Assembly: GCA_036006425.1 (NCBI GenBank)
Contig: DASYPQ010000027.1
Span: 288,423 to 352,422, forward strand
From: DASYPQ01 sp036006425
GTDB lineage: Bacteria > Planctomycetota > UBA1135 > GCA-002686595
Direction of reading: 5' to 3'
DNA length: 64,000 nt
Positions 34,473-43,295 of the stretch are shown here, piece after piece. Both the position numbers and the translations under genes were made by a program. Within the stretch, counting starts at the first letter, position 1. Each line of letters starts with the position of its first letter. Under the pieces are notes generated by a model. It was not told the DNA's origin. It searched no databases and saw only the letters and a list, made by a program, of their open reading frames with translations.

Positions 34473-35804
34473 GTGGACAAGTTCGTCGTCGAAGGTGGCA
34501 GGCCGCTCGAAGGATCGGTCTCCGTGTGCGGTTCGAAGAACGCCGTGCTGCCCGTGATGGCGGCCGGTCTCCTGACCGACCAGCCGCTCGTGATCCGGAA
34601 CGCGCCGCTGCTCTCGGACGTCGACACGATGATGCACGTGCTGCGCGACCTGGAGTGCCAGGCGGAGCGTAACGCCGACGGGAGCATCGCGGTGCGCGCG
34701 CTCGAGGCTCCGAAGGCCCACGCCGACTGGCAGCACGTGCGCCGCATGCGCGGATCGGTGACGGTGCTCGGACCGCTGCTCGCGCGAGCCGGACGCGCCG
34801 AAGTGTCGCTCCCGGGCGGTTGCGTGATCGGCGTAAGGCCGATCGACGTGCACCTGAAAGGCTTCGAGGCGCTCGGCGCGCGCGTGAAGATCGAGCGGGG
34901 CTACGTCGTCGCCGAGGCGCCGCGGGGAGGCCTGCGCGGCGCGCGCGTGTACCTCGGGACCTCCTTCGGATCTTCCGTGACGGGGACCGAGAACGTGATG
35001 ATGGCGGCAGCGCTCGCGAAGGGGCGGACCGTGATCGACAACGCGGCGTGCGAGCCGGAGGTCGTCGATCTCGGGATGTGCCTCGAGGCGATGGGCGCGA
35101 AGATCAAGGGACTCGGCTCGCCGCGGATCGAGATCGAGGGTGTCGCGCATCTCTCCGGCGTGACGTGGTCGGTGATCCCCGATCGGATCGAAGCGGGAAC
35201 GTACGTGATCGCCGGCGCGATGTGCGGCGGGCGCGTGCGCGTCGAAGGCGCGCGACCGGACCACCTCTCGGCGTTGCTCGATCGGATGCAGACCGCGCGG
35301 ATCCCGTTCACGATGGGGGAGGACTGGATCGAGACGCAGCCCTGGCACCCGCGCGATCCGGTGCACCGGCCGATGTCGACGGACGTGACGACGCTGCCGT
35401 ACCCGGGATTCCCGACGGATCTGCAGGCGCAGTGGATGGCGCTGATGACGCTCGCCGACGGGCTCAGCGTGATCACGGAGACGATCTACCCCGATCGCTA
35501 CATGCACATCGCCGAGCTCGCGCGCCTGGGCGCGCAAGTGCGGCGGCAGGGGACGAGCGCGGTCGTGCAAGGGACGCCGAAGCTCTCCGGCGCGCCGGTG
35601 ACCGCGAGCGACCTGCGCGCGTCGGCGGCACTCGTGCTCGGCGCGCTGGTCGCCGAAGGGACAACGGAGATCCACCGCGTGTACCACATCGACCGCGGGT
35701 ACGAACGGATCGAGGAGAGACTTGCCGGGCTCGGAGCGATGATCCGTCGAGAGGACGAAAAGGTGCTTGTCGAGGCGGGAGCCGAACACGCAGGGATGGC
35801 GTAG
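34473..35804 (+). CDS. murA: UDP-N-acetylglucosamine 1-carboxyvinyltransferase (MurA)
   Basis: 443 residues from a GTG with AGAGGAG upstream. The N-terminal GSKNAVLP loop carries Lys22 and Asn23. The active-site loop is LPGGCVIGVRPIDVH, with Cys117 in place of the fosfomycin-resistant Asp variant, so it should be fosfomycin-sensitive by this criterion. TDLQAQWMAL and the C-terminal RIEERLAGLGA helix are typical. It transfers enolpyruvate to UDP-GlcNAc, the first peptidoglycan step, consistent with a peptidoglycan-containing wall. Confidence 0.94.
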   Translation: MDKFVVEGGRPLEGSVSVCGSKNAVLPVMAAGLLTDQPLVIRNAPLLSDVDTMMHVLRDLECQAERNADGSIAVRALEAPKAHADWQHVRRMRGSVTVLGPLLARAGRAEVSLPGGCVIGVRPIDVHLKGFEALGARVKIERGYVVAEAPRGGLRGARVYLGTSFGSSVTGTENVMMAAALAKGRTVIDNAACEPEVVDLGMCLEAMGAKIKGLGSPRIEIEGVAHLSGVTWSVIPDRIEAGTYVIAGAMCGGRVRVEGARPDHLSALLDRMQTARIPFTMGEDWIETQPWHPRDPVHRPMSTDVTTLPYPGFPTDLQAQWMALMTLADGLSVITETIYPDRYMHIAELARLGAQVRRQGTSAVVQGTPKLSGAPVTASDLRASAALVLGALVAEGTTEIHRVYHIDRGYERIEERLAGLGAMIRREDEKVLVEAGAEHAGMA

Positions 35805-35809
35805 GCTCG

Positions 35810-37825
35810 CTACTCGCGATCCATCCACACGACGTACTGCCGAACATCAGCTCTCGCCAAGAGCTGGACTCCCAAGAGCTTCCACCCTGCGCAACGGAGC
35901 GTGAGCCGGGAGGGCGTGGCTCCGAGCTGGAGGTGAGCTTCACCCTCCTCGTCACTCGTGGCGAACCCGTCCGCCCCGAGTTCAGCAACTTCTACGCGAA
36001 CATCCCGGAGAGGTGGACCAGCGAGCGCACCGACGAGAGAGGCCGCATTCGGAAATGTCCATCCGTCCCAGGGCCACGGATCAGCTTGGAACGAACCTGG
36101 ATCTCCCGCACGAAACAGAAGAGAAGCCCCCCATCCAGGAGTGAGATCGGCTCGCGCGGTTCGACCGAGATCGCTGTCGTGAAAACTCCGCTCATCGCCG
36201 AAGGCGGGGGCATAACCCTGCTTCCAGATGCTCCAGGCCAACGGAGCGTCGCGCGCGATTCTCCAACCTCCATCTTCGCTCCCGTTCGTGCATCCGAGCA
36301 TCGCGCCCTGCGGCCCGAAGGAAACGATCCAGCCGTCGAGTCGTTGGTCCGTTCGCGCATCTCGGACGTCGAACCCAAACTTCGAAGTCTCAGAAGTTTG
36401 CACGTCGTGCAGATTGAGCTCCTCCGGTGGCGTGGAGACACGTCCGACGAAGGGTCGGAACACGGGCAGGCGTTCCAGTCCGATCATGGTCATGTCGAAC
36501 TCGGCTGCAGGGAGATCGGAGAACTCCGGTGGATCGATCGTCAGCCAGGCGCGAGCGAAGGACCCAGCCTCCGCGAGACGCAGCCTTACGGCCGTTCTTC
36601 CATGACCGTTGCCAATGTCGACCCCGGGCCGCACGAGATCGAAGAAGGCTTCACTCTCGCTGGGAACCATCCGAATCGGAGGCAATTCGGTGCGGCCGGC
36701 AGGAACGTTCAGGTCCAGTCGCGCGACCTTGTGATCCGTCGCTTGAGCCACGAGACGCCAGGTTCCCGGCTTCACTCGAGGGAACACGAAGGCGCCCGTA
36801 GAGTCAGGCCGAGCCTCGTACCACATCGGGGTTCCACGACTCGACGCTGAGCCTTCCTTCGGCGGCAGCAGAAGGACCGATACGCCGGGATTCCCGGCAT
36901 GACTGGGGTTCCAGTGGAGATTCCCGGCCAACAGCAGCGCCCCCGAGACGGCTCCGTACTCAACGCTCGGCCGAGTTTTCACCGGGGGCTGGATCCCGAC
37001 CGTGGACGCAATCGCACCCACGCCTTCGGAACCGGATTCGCACAGGCGAACCTCGACGTGAGGCAGCCTGCGATCATCTGGGATCCAGAAGATGCGGGGA
37101 TATCGGATCCAAGGAAGAGTCCCGGCTCGCACGTGCATCCAGGGCCAATCCCGGTCGCCCACTCCCTCAGGCGTCGTTCGCGCCTCCAAGTTCTCGTTCC
37201 GCACGTCGATCACACCTGCGACACCCGATGGACGAGCGGATTCCACGAGTCGAGCCGTACAGACCTTCGCGCCCGCGGGCTCGACGAGCAGGGGTATGGT
37301 CGGACCGAGCCGCACTCGGATCGTTCCGAGATCCGATGTCTGACCCGAATCGACCTTCTGCTCGAGACCCCCGACCAACGTATCGAGGTCGGCTATTTCG
37401 ACGACGAGATCGCCTGCAGGAAGTACGTCGGCAGCCTGGAAGCCTCCGTCGATTCCTGTCGTTGATTTCTCCGAGCGACCACCACAACTCAGCGTCACGG
37501 TCAGCTCGGGGACGGGCTCTTCCGTGCGATCATCGACCACTCGGCCATGGAGGTGTGCGCCTGGAGAGCCCGTCTCCTTCGCGACAGTCGCAGGGGGCGA
37601 ATCATTCGTTGCTTTCGCCGCCGTCGAATCGGAGGCAGAGGCCGCGTGCAGCTCACTTGGGACCGCAGTCGGCTCCACAAACGTCGGGTGCTCCGCCTGT
37701 TCTCGTGGAGTGGGCGCGTCCGGATCCGCTGTTGCGACGGTCCACGATTCGAGGATGTAGAGCAGGAGAAGCGCGGCTCCGCCCAGCACGAGCAGCGCGA
37801 GATTCCACACGCTTCGCCTCTTCAT
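35810..37825 (-). CDS. membrane-anchored protein with carboxypeptidase-regulatory-like domains
   Basis: 671 residues. One N-terminal transmembrane segment (residues 8-27), then a Ser/Thr/Pro/Ala-rich stretch to about residue 90, then a beta-rich domain starting AHLHGRVVDDRTEEPVPELTV, typical of carboxypeptidase-regulatory-like (CarboxypepD_reg) domains. A second similar module is seen near GAFVFPRVKPGTWRLVAQA. No catalytic motif is visible. The sequence is lower in GC (62% in the line 36181-36240) and uses more A/T-ending codons than its neighbours, suggesting different ancestry. Likely an outer-facing binding protein. Confidence 0.6.
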   Translation of the reverse strand: MKRRSVWNLALLVLGGAALLLLYILESWTVATADPDAPTPREQAEHPTFVEPTAVPSELHAASASDSTAAKATNDSPPATVAKETGSPGAHLHGRVVDDRTEEPVPELTVTLSCGGRSEKSTTGIDGGFQAADVLPAGDLVVEIADLDTLVGGLEQKVDSGQTSDLGTIRVRLGPTIPLLVEPAGAKVCTARLVESARPSGVAGVIDVRNENLEARTTPEGVGDRDWPWMHVRAGTLPWIRYPRIFWIPDDRRLPHVEVRLCESGSEGVGAIASTVGIQPPVKTRPSVEYGAVSGALLLAGNLHWNPSHAGNPGVSVLLLPPKEGSASSRGTPMWYEARPDSTGAFVFPRVKPGTWRLVAQATDHKVARLDLNVPAGRTELPPIRMVPSESEAFFDLVRPGVDIGNGHGRTAVRLRLAEAGSFARAWLTIDPPEFSDLPAAEFDMTMIGLERLPVFRPFVGRVSTPPEELNLHDVQTSETSKFGFDVRDARTDQRLDGWIVSFGPQGAMLGCTNGSEDGGWRIARDAPLAWSIWKQGYAPAFGDERSFHDSDLGRTARADLTPGWGASLLFRAGDPGSFQADPWPWDGWTFPNAASLVGALAGPPLRDVRVEVAELGADGFATSDEEGEAHLQLGATPSRLTLRCAGWKLLGVQLLARADVRQYVVWMDRE

Positions 37826-37979
37826 TCAGGGACCCGCCCAGGACCGTAGTTCTACTCCTTGTCCGAGGCTGGGGAGGTCTGGTCCTTTCGCTCGATGTCC
37901 GTCCCGCGAGAACTCGGGAGGGGGCGTCCCTGGCCAATTGCCGTTCTTTGGTCGCTACACTCCAGGCGAGGCTGACCAA

Positions 37980-38960
37980 GTGAATTCGACTGGGCCGTTC
38001 GTCGCAGTTCTTCTCTTGGCGCCGATGGTTCTTTCGCGCACGTGCTCGGACCTCGCCCCCGGGACGACGACGCAGGATTCCGCGAAGGGAGATCCGAACG
38101 GGGTCGCGGAGTTCCGATCGATCTCGGGAAAGGTCCGCGTCGTCGTCGAGTCGACCTCGAGCGCGGGCCACGGCGATGTTCTTTACCGTGTTCATCGGGA
38201 AGGGATGGAGCCTCGCGAGGTTCGCTCCCCGGCTCGACTGGAAGGGGTCGCGGTTCTCGAGACCGGGGAGTTCGCCGGCTTCGGCTACGGCGTCGACGAA
38301 TCGGTTCCTCCGCAGCGCTATCGGGTATTGGCGATCTTCGGAGTCCAGGGAGAGTGCGTTCTCGATCAGCGAACTCCGCAGACGCATCCTCCCGATACGG
38401 GTTGGGGACCAAAAGCCTTCGCAGTCGAGGCTTCCGATGCTTGTCGAGCGGTTGCGTTTGCGATCTACGACCCCGAAGGAGTCTCGCGCCGCCGACTGCT
38501 GCTCTACTCCCTTCCGAAGGCGGAACGAATCCTGGATTGCCAGCTCGTTCCCCCTGGAGTCGATCCCGTCTCTCCGCGGTTCAGCGCGACCCGGAAGGGC
38601 TTGATCGTGAACATGCATTGGATCGGAAACCGGCCCTTGCTCCTGCTGACTTGGGACCAGGCGCTACCTCCTCGACCCGTGGGTTCGACCTCGGGGGACG
38701 GTGACGCCTTCACGATCATCGATTCGCACGGCCGCATGGTCTGGATGGCGAGTCTCTCGCCCATCCCGGGCGCAGCGGTGGCCCCCAAGCCGACCGACGG
38801 AATCGTGCTGGCTGACTTCGATTGTGGCGAAGCGATCCTGGAACGAGGGGCCGATTCGTTTGCACTTCGCCTTCAGCCCAGGGACAAGACGCGCAAGCGA
38901 CTCGACTACTCGTTCGACGTTCGTGAGGCAGGGGGCGGATTCATCGTGGAACGGCGCTGA
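37980..38960 (+). CDS. secreted hypothetical protein
   Basis: 326 residues from a GTG at 37980 with a GAGG eight bases upstream; an in-frame TTG at 37938 would lengthen it by 14 residues. The N-terminus is a signal peptide (FVAVLLLAPMVLS) followed by a Cys and Asp that could be a lipobox-like site (RTCSD). The rest is beta-rich with no motif I recognise. It diverges from the carboxypeptidase-regulatory-like gene and shares its lower GC. A TACACT hexamer at 37956-37961 may be its -10. Confidence 0.5.
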   Translation: MNSTGPFVAVLLLAPMVLSRTCSDLAPGTTTQDSAKGDPNGVAEFRSISGKVRVVVESTSSAGHGDVLYRVHREGMEPREVRSPARLEGVAVLETGEFAGFGYGVDESVPPQRYRVLAIFGVQGECVLDQRTPQTHPPDTGWGPKAFAVEASDACRAVAFAIYDPEGVSRRRLLLYSLPKAERILDCQLVPPGVDPVSPRFSATRKGLIVNMHWIGNRPLLLLTWDQALPPRPVGSTSGDGDAFTIIDSHGRMVWMASLSPIPGAAVAPKPTDGIVLADFDCGEAILERGADSFALRLQPRDKTRKRLDYSFDVREAGGGFIVERR

Positions 38961-39038
38961 GCGCATCGCGGCTCCATCATCCGTGCCGCTCGTCTCGCCG
39001 CGCTGCCCGAGTCCATGTAGACTCCCGCGTTCGCGCCG

Positions 39039-40607
39039 ATGTTCGAGACCCTCACCCAACGGCTCACGGCCTCCTTCGGCTTCCTGCGCGGCCAGCGCGA
39101 GCTCACCGACGCGAACATCGAGGAGGGTCTGCGGCAGGTCCGCACCGCGCTCCTCGAGGCCGACGTCCATTTCCAGGTCGTCCAGGACTTCACGGCGCGC
39201 GTCCGCGCGCGCATCGTCGGCGAGAAGCGCATCGCGGGCGTCGACGCGTCCGCGCAGTTCGTCCACGCCTTCCACCGCGAGCTCGTCGATCTCCTCGGGC
39301 CGAAGGACGCGCGCCTCGAGTTCGCCAAGAACGGTCCGACGATCGTCCTCCTCGCCGGTCTCCAGGGCGCGGGCAAGACCACGACCTGCGCCAAGCTCGC
39401 GAAGCTCTTCCGCGACAAGCACGGCAAGCGGCCGCTCATGGTCGCGGCCGACGTCAAGCGCCCCGCCGCCGTCGAGCAGCTGCGCGTCCTCGGCGCTCAG
39501 ATCCAGGTCCCGGTCTACTCGAAGGAAGGCCTCCAGCCGCCCGCGCTCTGTCTCCAGGGCGTCATGCACGCGCGCGTCACCGGCGCGGACTTCGTCCTCC
39601 TCGACACCGCCGGTCGCCTCCACGTCGACGCCGAGATGATGCAGGAGGTCGTCGAGATCGCCGCTGCCGTTCGCCCGACGAACACGATTCTCGTCGTCGA
39701 CGCGATGACCGGCCAGGACGCCGTGAACTCGGCCAAGGCCTTCCACGAGAAGCTCGCGCTCACCGGCGTCATCCTCACGAAGCTCGACGGCGACGCGCGC
39801 GGCGGCGCGGCGTTCTCCCTCAAGGCCGTCACCGGCCGCCCCGTCCTCTTCACGGGCGTCGGCGAGAAGATCGACGACCTCGACGTCTTCCAGCCCGAGC
39901 GCATGGCCGGCCGCATCCTCGGTCTCGGCGACGTCGTCGGCCTCGTCGAGCGCGCGCAAGAGACGATCTCCGAGACCGAAGCCCAGGCGAGCTTCGAGAA
40001 GATGGTCCTCGGGAGCTTCACGCTCGAGGACATGCTCGCGCAGCTGCGGATGATCCGGAAGCTCGGCCCGATGAAGAAGGTCCTCGGGATGATGCCCGGC
40101 ATGTCGCAGCTCGGCGACATGGACATCGACGACAAGCAGATGAACCGCCTCGAGGCGCTCTTCACGTCGATGACTCCGCGCGAGCGCATCCAGCCCGACC
40201 TCCTCGACATGAACCGCCGCCGCCGCATCGCGCGCGGCGCGGGCCAGGAGCTCGGCGCGGTCAACGAGCTCCTCAAGCGTTTCAAGGAGATGAAGCTCAT
40301 GATGCGCCAGATGCAGAAGCTCGGCCTCGGCGCGAAGCTCGGCGCGAAGGAGAAGCGCGCCTCGCTCGCCTCGATGTCCCAGTCGGGGGAGCTCGCCGAA
40401 GCGGCCGGCGACCTGGCGGGCTCCGGCGGTCTCCCCGATCTCGCGGGGGGTCTCCCGGGCGGGGCGGGAGCGCCTCGCGCGGGCGGATTCGGCGGGCTCG
40501 GAGGCCTTTTCGGCGGGGGGAGATCCGCGCGGCCGATGGGCTCCTCCGCGACGCGGCAGAGCGGCTCCAAGCGCAAGGACAAGAAGAAGCGCAAGAAAAG
40601 GCGCTAG
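39039..40607 (+). CDS. ffh: signal recognition particle protein Ffh
   Basis: 522 residues. N domain to about residue 95; GTPase G domain with P-loop GLQGAGKTTT (107-116), DTAGRL, TKLDGDARGG; M domain with the methionine-rich MMRQMQK-type helices and LGPMKKVLGMMPG. The last 80 residues are an unusual Gly/Ala/Pro-rich linker ending in a Lys/Arg cluster (KRKDKKKRKKRR). Targets inner-membrane and secreted proteins by binding their signal sequences with 4.5S RNA. A TAGACT at 39018-39023 gives a leader of about nine bases. rpsP follows. Confidence 0.96.
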   Translation: MFETLTQRLTASFGFLRGQRELTDANIEEGLRQVRTALLEADVHFQVVQDFTARVRARIVGEKRIAGVDASAQFVHAFHRELVDLLGPKDARLEFAKNGPTIVLLAGLQGAGKTTTCAKLAKLFRDKHGKRPLMVAADVKRPAAVEQLRVLGAQIQVPVYSKEGLQPPALCLQGVMHARVTGADFVLLDTAGRLHVDAEMMQEVVEIAAAVRPTNTILVVDAMTGQDAVNSAKAFHEKLALTGVILTKLDGDARGGAAFSLKAVTGRPVLFTGVGEKIDDLDVFQPERMAGRILGLGDVVGLVERAQETISETEAQASFEKMVLGSFTLEDMLAQLRMIRKLGPMKKVLGMMPGMSQLGDMDIDDKQMNRLEALFTSMTPRERIQPDLLDMNRRRRIARGAGQELGAVNELLKRFKEMKLMMRQMQKLGLGAKLGAKEKRASLASMSQSGELAEAAGDLAGSGGLPDLAGGLPGGAGAPRAGGFGGLGGLFGGGRSARPMGSSATRQSGSKRKDKKKRKKRR

Positions 40608-40727
40608 CCGGCGCTGGACACCGGACTCCCGATCGTGTTTCCTGTTCGCCCCCCTGCGCCGAGCGCGGGGTCCGGCGCCTCCGCCTTCCGCTCACGAACC
40701 CCCGCACCCGCCCCACGCCTCCGATCC

Positions 40728-41159
40728 ATGGCCGTCGTCCTCCGCCTGCGCCGCACGGGCCGCAAGAACCTGCCCTGCTTCCGGATCATCGCCACCGACT
40801 CGCGCTTCCCGCGGGACGGCCGGCTCCTCGAGACGCTCGGCCTGTACGACCCGTTGCGCAAGGATCCCCAGACGCGCGTGCAGCTCGACCTCGAGCGCGC
40901 GCAGTTCTGGATCGCGAACGGGGCGAAGCCGAGCGACATCGTCGCGTCGATCCTGCGGAAGCGCGGAGTCACCGCGAAGATCCCGAAGCGCCGCGTGCGC
41001 GGCTCCCGGGAAGCGAAGACCAAGACGCGGGCCCGGCGCGATTCGCTGCAGGCCGCGCGCGCGACGGCGAAGGCCGCGCGGTTGTTCGAGAGCCGGAAGC
41101 GCCGTCGTGCGGCGAAGAAGGCTGCCGCCGCGAGCGGCGAGAAGAAGGCCGAGAAGTAG
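40728..41159 (+). CDS. rpsP: 30S ribosomal protein S16, C-terminally extended
   Basis: 143 residues against about 80-90 in most bacteria. The conserved S16 core is AVVLRLRRTGRKN, RIIATDSRFPRDGR, LGLYDPL and GAKPSDIV, ending near residue 85. The rest is a basic Lys/Arg/Ala tail (RRDSLQAARATAKAAR, AKKAAAASGEKKAEK). The tail could contact rRNA or be disordered. The 120-base gap after ffh has no obvious promoter, so co-transcription with ffh is likely. Confidence 0.94.
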   Translation: MAVVLRLRRTGRKNLPCFRIIATDSRFPRDGRLLETLGLYDPLRKDPQTRVQLDLERAQFWIANGAKPSDIVASILRKRGVTAKIPKRRVRGSREAKTKTRARRDSLQAARATAKAARLFESRKRRRAAKKAAAASGEKKAEK

Positions 41160-41211
41160 AGGCGCGCGTGACTCGGAGCGGGCGCGCAGGCGTGCCCGAC
41201 CGGGTCGTCCT

Positions 41212-41228
41212 CGGTGGAATTTCCACCG
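41212..41228. promoter_or_regulatory. perfect 17-bp palindrome upstream of the degenerate nth-like gene
   Basis: CGGTGGAA, a central T, then TTCCACCG: perfect 8-base arms in the 127-base gap between rpsP and the next gene. As DNA it looks like an operator; as RNA it could form a six-pair stem with a five-base loop, but no T-run follows, so an intrinsic terminator is unlikely. Confidence 0.45.
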
Positions 41229-41286
41229 TCCTCCGACACGATGCGCTTCGCTGTGCCGGACCCGCGGTGATGAAAGGCAGGACCCC

Positions 41287-42321
41287 GTGAGCAAGAAATC
41301 CGAGATCGCCGCGCGCCTCCTGCACAAGGTGCATCCGCGCTGGCCGCTGCCGCAGCCGCTCAAGGACATCGGCCTCCTCGAGCAGGGCATGCTCGCCGTG
41401 CTCGTCCGGCACCTGCCGCAGGAGAAGGCCGAGTCCGCGCTCCGCGCGCTCAAGGACTCGTTCGCCGACTGGAACGAGATGCGCGTCGCGCAGGTCCAGG
41501 AGATCGCCGGCCTGATGCTCAAGAAGGGCAAGAAGCCGAGCCGTCGCTCGATCCAGGGCGTGATCACGGCCGCGCGCGACGCGCGCGAGTACCTGCAGGA
41601 AGTCTTCCAGCGCGTCCACGGGCTCGACCTCGAGATCCTGCGCGAGGATCCGGCCGCCGGGGGCAAGCTCCTGCAGTCGCTGCCGAAGCTCGGCCTCGCC
41701 GCGGGGAGCCAGCTCCTGTGGATCGCGAACGGCGGCCAGCTCCCGGTCCACGGCGGCCTCGTCCGCGTGCTCGACCGCCTCGGCCTCGTGTCGCGCGCGG
41801 GATCCGTCAAGAAGTCGGGCGAAGCGATCACGCCGCTCGTCGAGCCGGGCCACGAGCTCGATTTCGCCGTGCGTTTCAGCGAAGTCGCCGATCGCTGGTG
41901 CGACGCGCGCAAGCCGACCTGCCAGGAGTGCGTCCTCGTCGAGGACTGCCCGTTCGGCAAGAAGGTCGCGCACGACTGGAAGCTGCAGCAGTCGCGCCTC
42001 GCGACGTACCGCGCGCGCGAAGAGGCGCGGCGGCTCGCTCTCGAGAAGAAGGAGGCCGCGCGCCGGCAGCGCGACGACGCGCGCGCCGCGAAGAAGTCCG
42101 AGGCCGAGGCGAAGCGCCTCGAGCGCGAGAAGAATCGCATCGCGCGCGCGGACGAGAAGCGACGCGCCGAGGAAGAGCGCAAGAAGCAGAAGATCGCCGC
42201 GGAGAAGAAGCGCCAGGCCGAGGAGAAGGCGAAGTCCGCGCGGATGGCGAAGGCCAAGGCGGCGGCCGAGAAGAAGGCCAAGGCCGCGAAGGCGAAGAAG
42301 GCCGCGAAGGGCAGGCGCTAG
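41287..42321 (+). CDS. endonuclease III-fold [4Fe-4S] protein lacking catalytic Lys and Asp, with a charged coiled-coil tail
   Basis: 344 residues from GTG. Residues about 10-225 follow the Nth/MutY plan: helix-hairpin-helix LPKLGLAAGSQ (132-142) and the iron-sulfur loop Cys205-x6-Cys212-x2-Cys215-x5-Cys221, exactly the endonuclease III spacing. In active enzymes the hairpin is LPGVGRKTA with a catalytic Lys; here Ala138 stands there, and the VDTHV Asp is His155. So base excision by the usual mechanism is not expected. Residues 240-344 are a long Lys/Glu/Arg/Ala helix. DNA-binding or damage-sensing role inferred. Confidence 0.8.
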   Translation: MSKKSEIAARLLHKVHPRWPLPQPLKDIGLLEQGMLAVLVRHLPQEKAESALRALKDSFADWNEMRVAQVQEIAGLMLKKGKKPSRRSIQGVITAARDAREYLQEVFQRVHGLDLEILREDPAAGGKLLQSLPKLGLAAGSQLLWIANGGQLPVHGGLVRVLDRLGLVSRAGSVKKSGEAITPLVEPGHELDFAVRFSEVADRWCDARKPTCQECVLVEDCPFGKKVAHDWKLQQSRLATYRAREEARRLALEKKEAARRQRDDARAAKKSEAEAKRLEREKNRIARADEKRRAEEERKKQKIAAEKKRQAEEKAKSARMAKAKAAAEKKAKAAKAKKAAKGRR

Positions 42322-42333
42322 CCCGCTCGCCCC

Positions 42334-42930
42334 GTGCGCCTCGTCCTCGCGTCGGCGTCGCCGCGGCGGTCCGAGCTCCTCCGCGCGGCGGGGTTCGCGT
42401 TCGAGGTCCGAGCGAGCGACGTCGCCGAGGACCTTCCGCCGGGCGTCGCGCCGGAGCAGGCGGCCGTCCTCCTCGCCGAGCGCAAGGCGCGCGCGGTCGC
42501 GGCAGCACTCGCCGGGACCGACGCGGTCGTGCTCGGCGCGGACACGATCGTCGCGCTCGAGGAAGCGGGGGTCTGCCACCTGCTCGGCAAGCCGGCGGAC
42601 GCGGACGAGGCCCGCGCGATGCTCGCGCGCCTCTCCGGCTCGCGCCACGCCGTCGTCACCGGCGTCGCGGCGGTGCGGGCCCGCGACGGCGCAGCCACGA
42701 GCGCCTGGGAGAGGACCTTCGTGACCATGCGCGCGATCCTCGAGGCCGAGATCGCGGCCTACGTCGACTCGCGCGAATGGGAGGGGAAGGCCGGCGGCTA
42801 CGCGATCCAGGAGACCGCCGATCGATTCGTCACGCGCCTCGAGGACGGGGGATTCGACAACGTCGTCGGGCTCCCCGTCGCGCTCGTCCGCGACCTCCTG
42901 GACCGGCTGCGCGCCGCGCCGCCTCCCTGA
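42334..42930 (+). CDS. maf: Maf-family nucleoside triphosphate pyrophosphatase
   Basis: 198 residues, GTG start. It has the Maf signatures ASASPRRSELLRAAG, VLGADTIVALE, the GKP substrate loop and EWEGKAGGYAIQ, with the QE-D region ETADRFV. Maf proteins hydrolyse non-canonical dNTPs or UTP/dTTP to the monophosphate and limit incorporation of odd nucleotides. It lies 12 bases after the nth-like gene, so the two are probably co-transcribed. Confidence 0.93.
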   Translation: MRLVLASASPRRSELLRAAGFAFEVRASDVAEDLPPGVAPEQAAVLLAERKARAVAAALAGTDAVVLGADTIVALEEAGVCHLLGKPADADEARAMLARLSGSRHAVVTGVAAVRARDGAATSAWERTFVTMRAILEAEIAAYVDSREWEGKAGGYAIQETADRFVTRLEDGGFDNVVGLPVALVRDLLDRLRAAPPP

Positions 42931-42944
42931 ACGGGCCCGGGCGC

Positions 42945-42973
42945 TTGCTCTGGCGCCCGGCTGCGGCTACCTT
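42945..42973 (+). promoter_or_regulatory. candidate promoter of rpmE-prfA-prmC
   Basis: TTGCTC, 17-base spacer, TACCTT, ending 46 bases before the rpmE ATG. TTG and the TA..T frame fit the consensus. Confidence 0.45.
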
Positions 42974-43019
42974 CTTCGGCCCACTCGCGCGCGCACCGTC
43001 GCGGCGAAGCGGCGACCCC

Positions 43020-43247
43020 ATGAAGGCAGACATCCATCCGAAGTACTTCGACTGCAACGTCCGCTGCGGCTGCGGCAACACCTTCAAGACGCGCGCGACG
43101 GTCAAGGAGCTGCACATCGAAATCTGCAGCGTCTGCCACCCGTTCTTCTCGGGGAAGCAGAAGTTCGTCGACGCCGCCGGACGCGTGGACCGGTTCGTGA
43201 AGAAGTACGGCTCCGCGACCGCGACCGCGGGCACGAAGCAAAAGTAG
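43020..43247 (+). CDS. rpmE: 50S ribosomal protein L31
   Basis: 75 residues. Starts MKADIHPKYF, has the CNVRCGCGN and ICSVCHPFFSGKQKFVD motif of the zinc-binding (C+) L31 type with its cysteines in place. The C-terminus is Thr/Ala/Lys-rich. The gene leads the rpmE-prfA-prmC operon. Confidence 0.95.
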   Translation: MKADIHPKYFDCNVRCGCGNTFKTRATVKELHIEICSVCHPFFSGKQKFVDAAGRVDRFVKKYGSATATAGTKQK

Positions 43248-43295
43248 ACGGCCCTCCGCTGTCGACGGATCCCGGGTCGAGCCCCGGATCTCCGC

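Noticed and set aside
34473..35804. Fosfomycin-resistant MurA
   Set aside because: The active-site residue is Cys117, the fosfomycin-sensitive form, not Asp.
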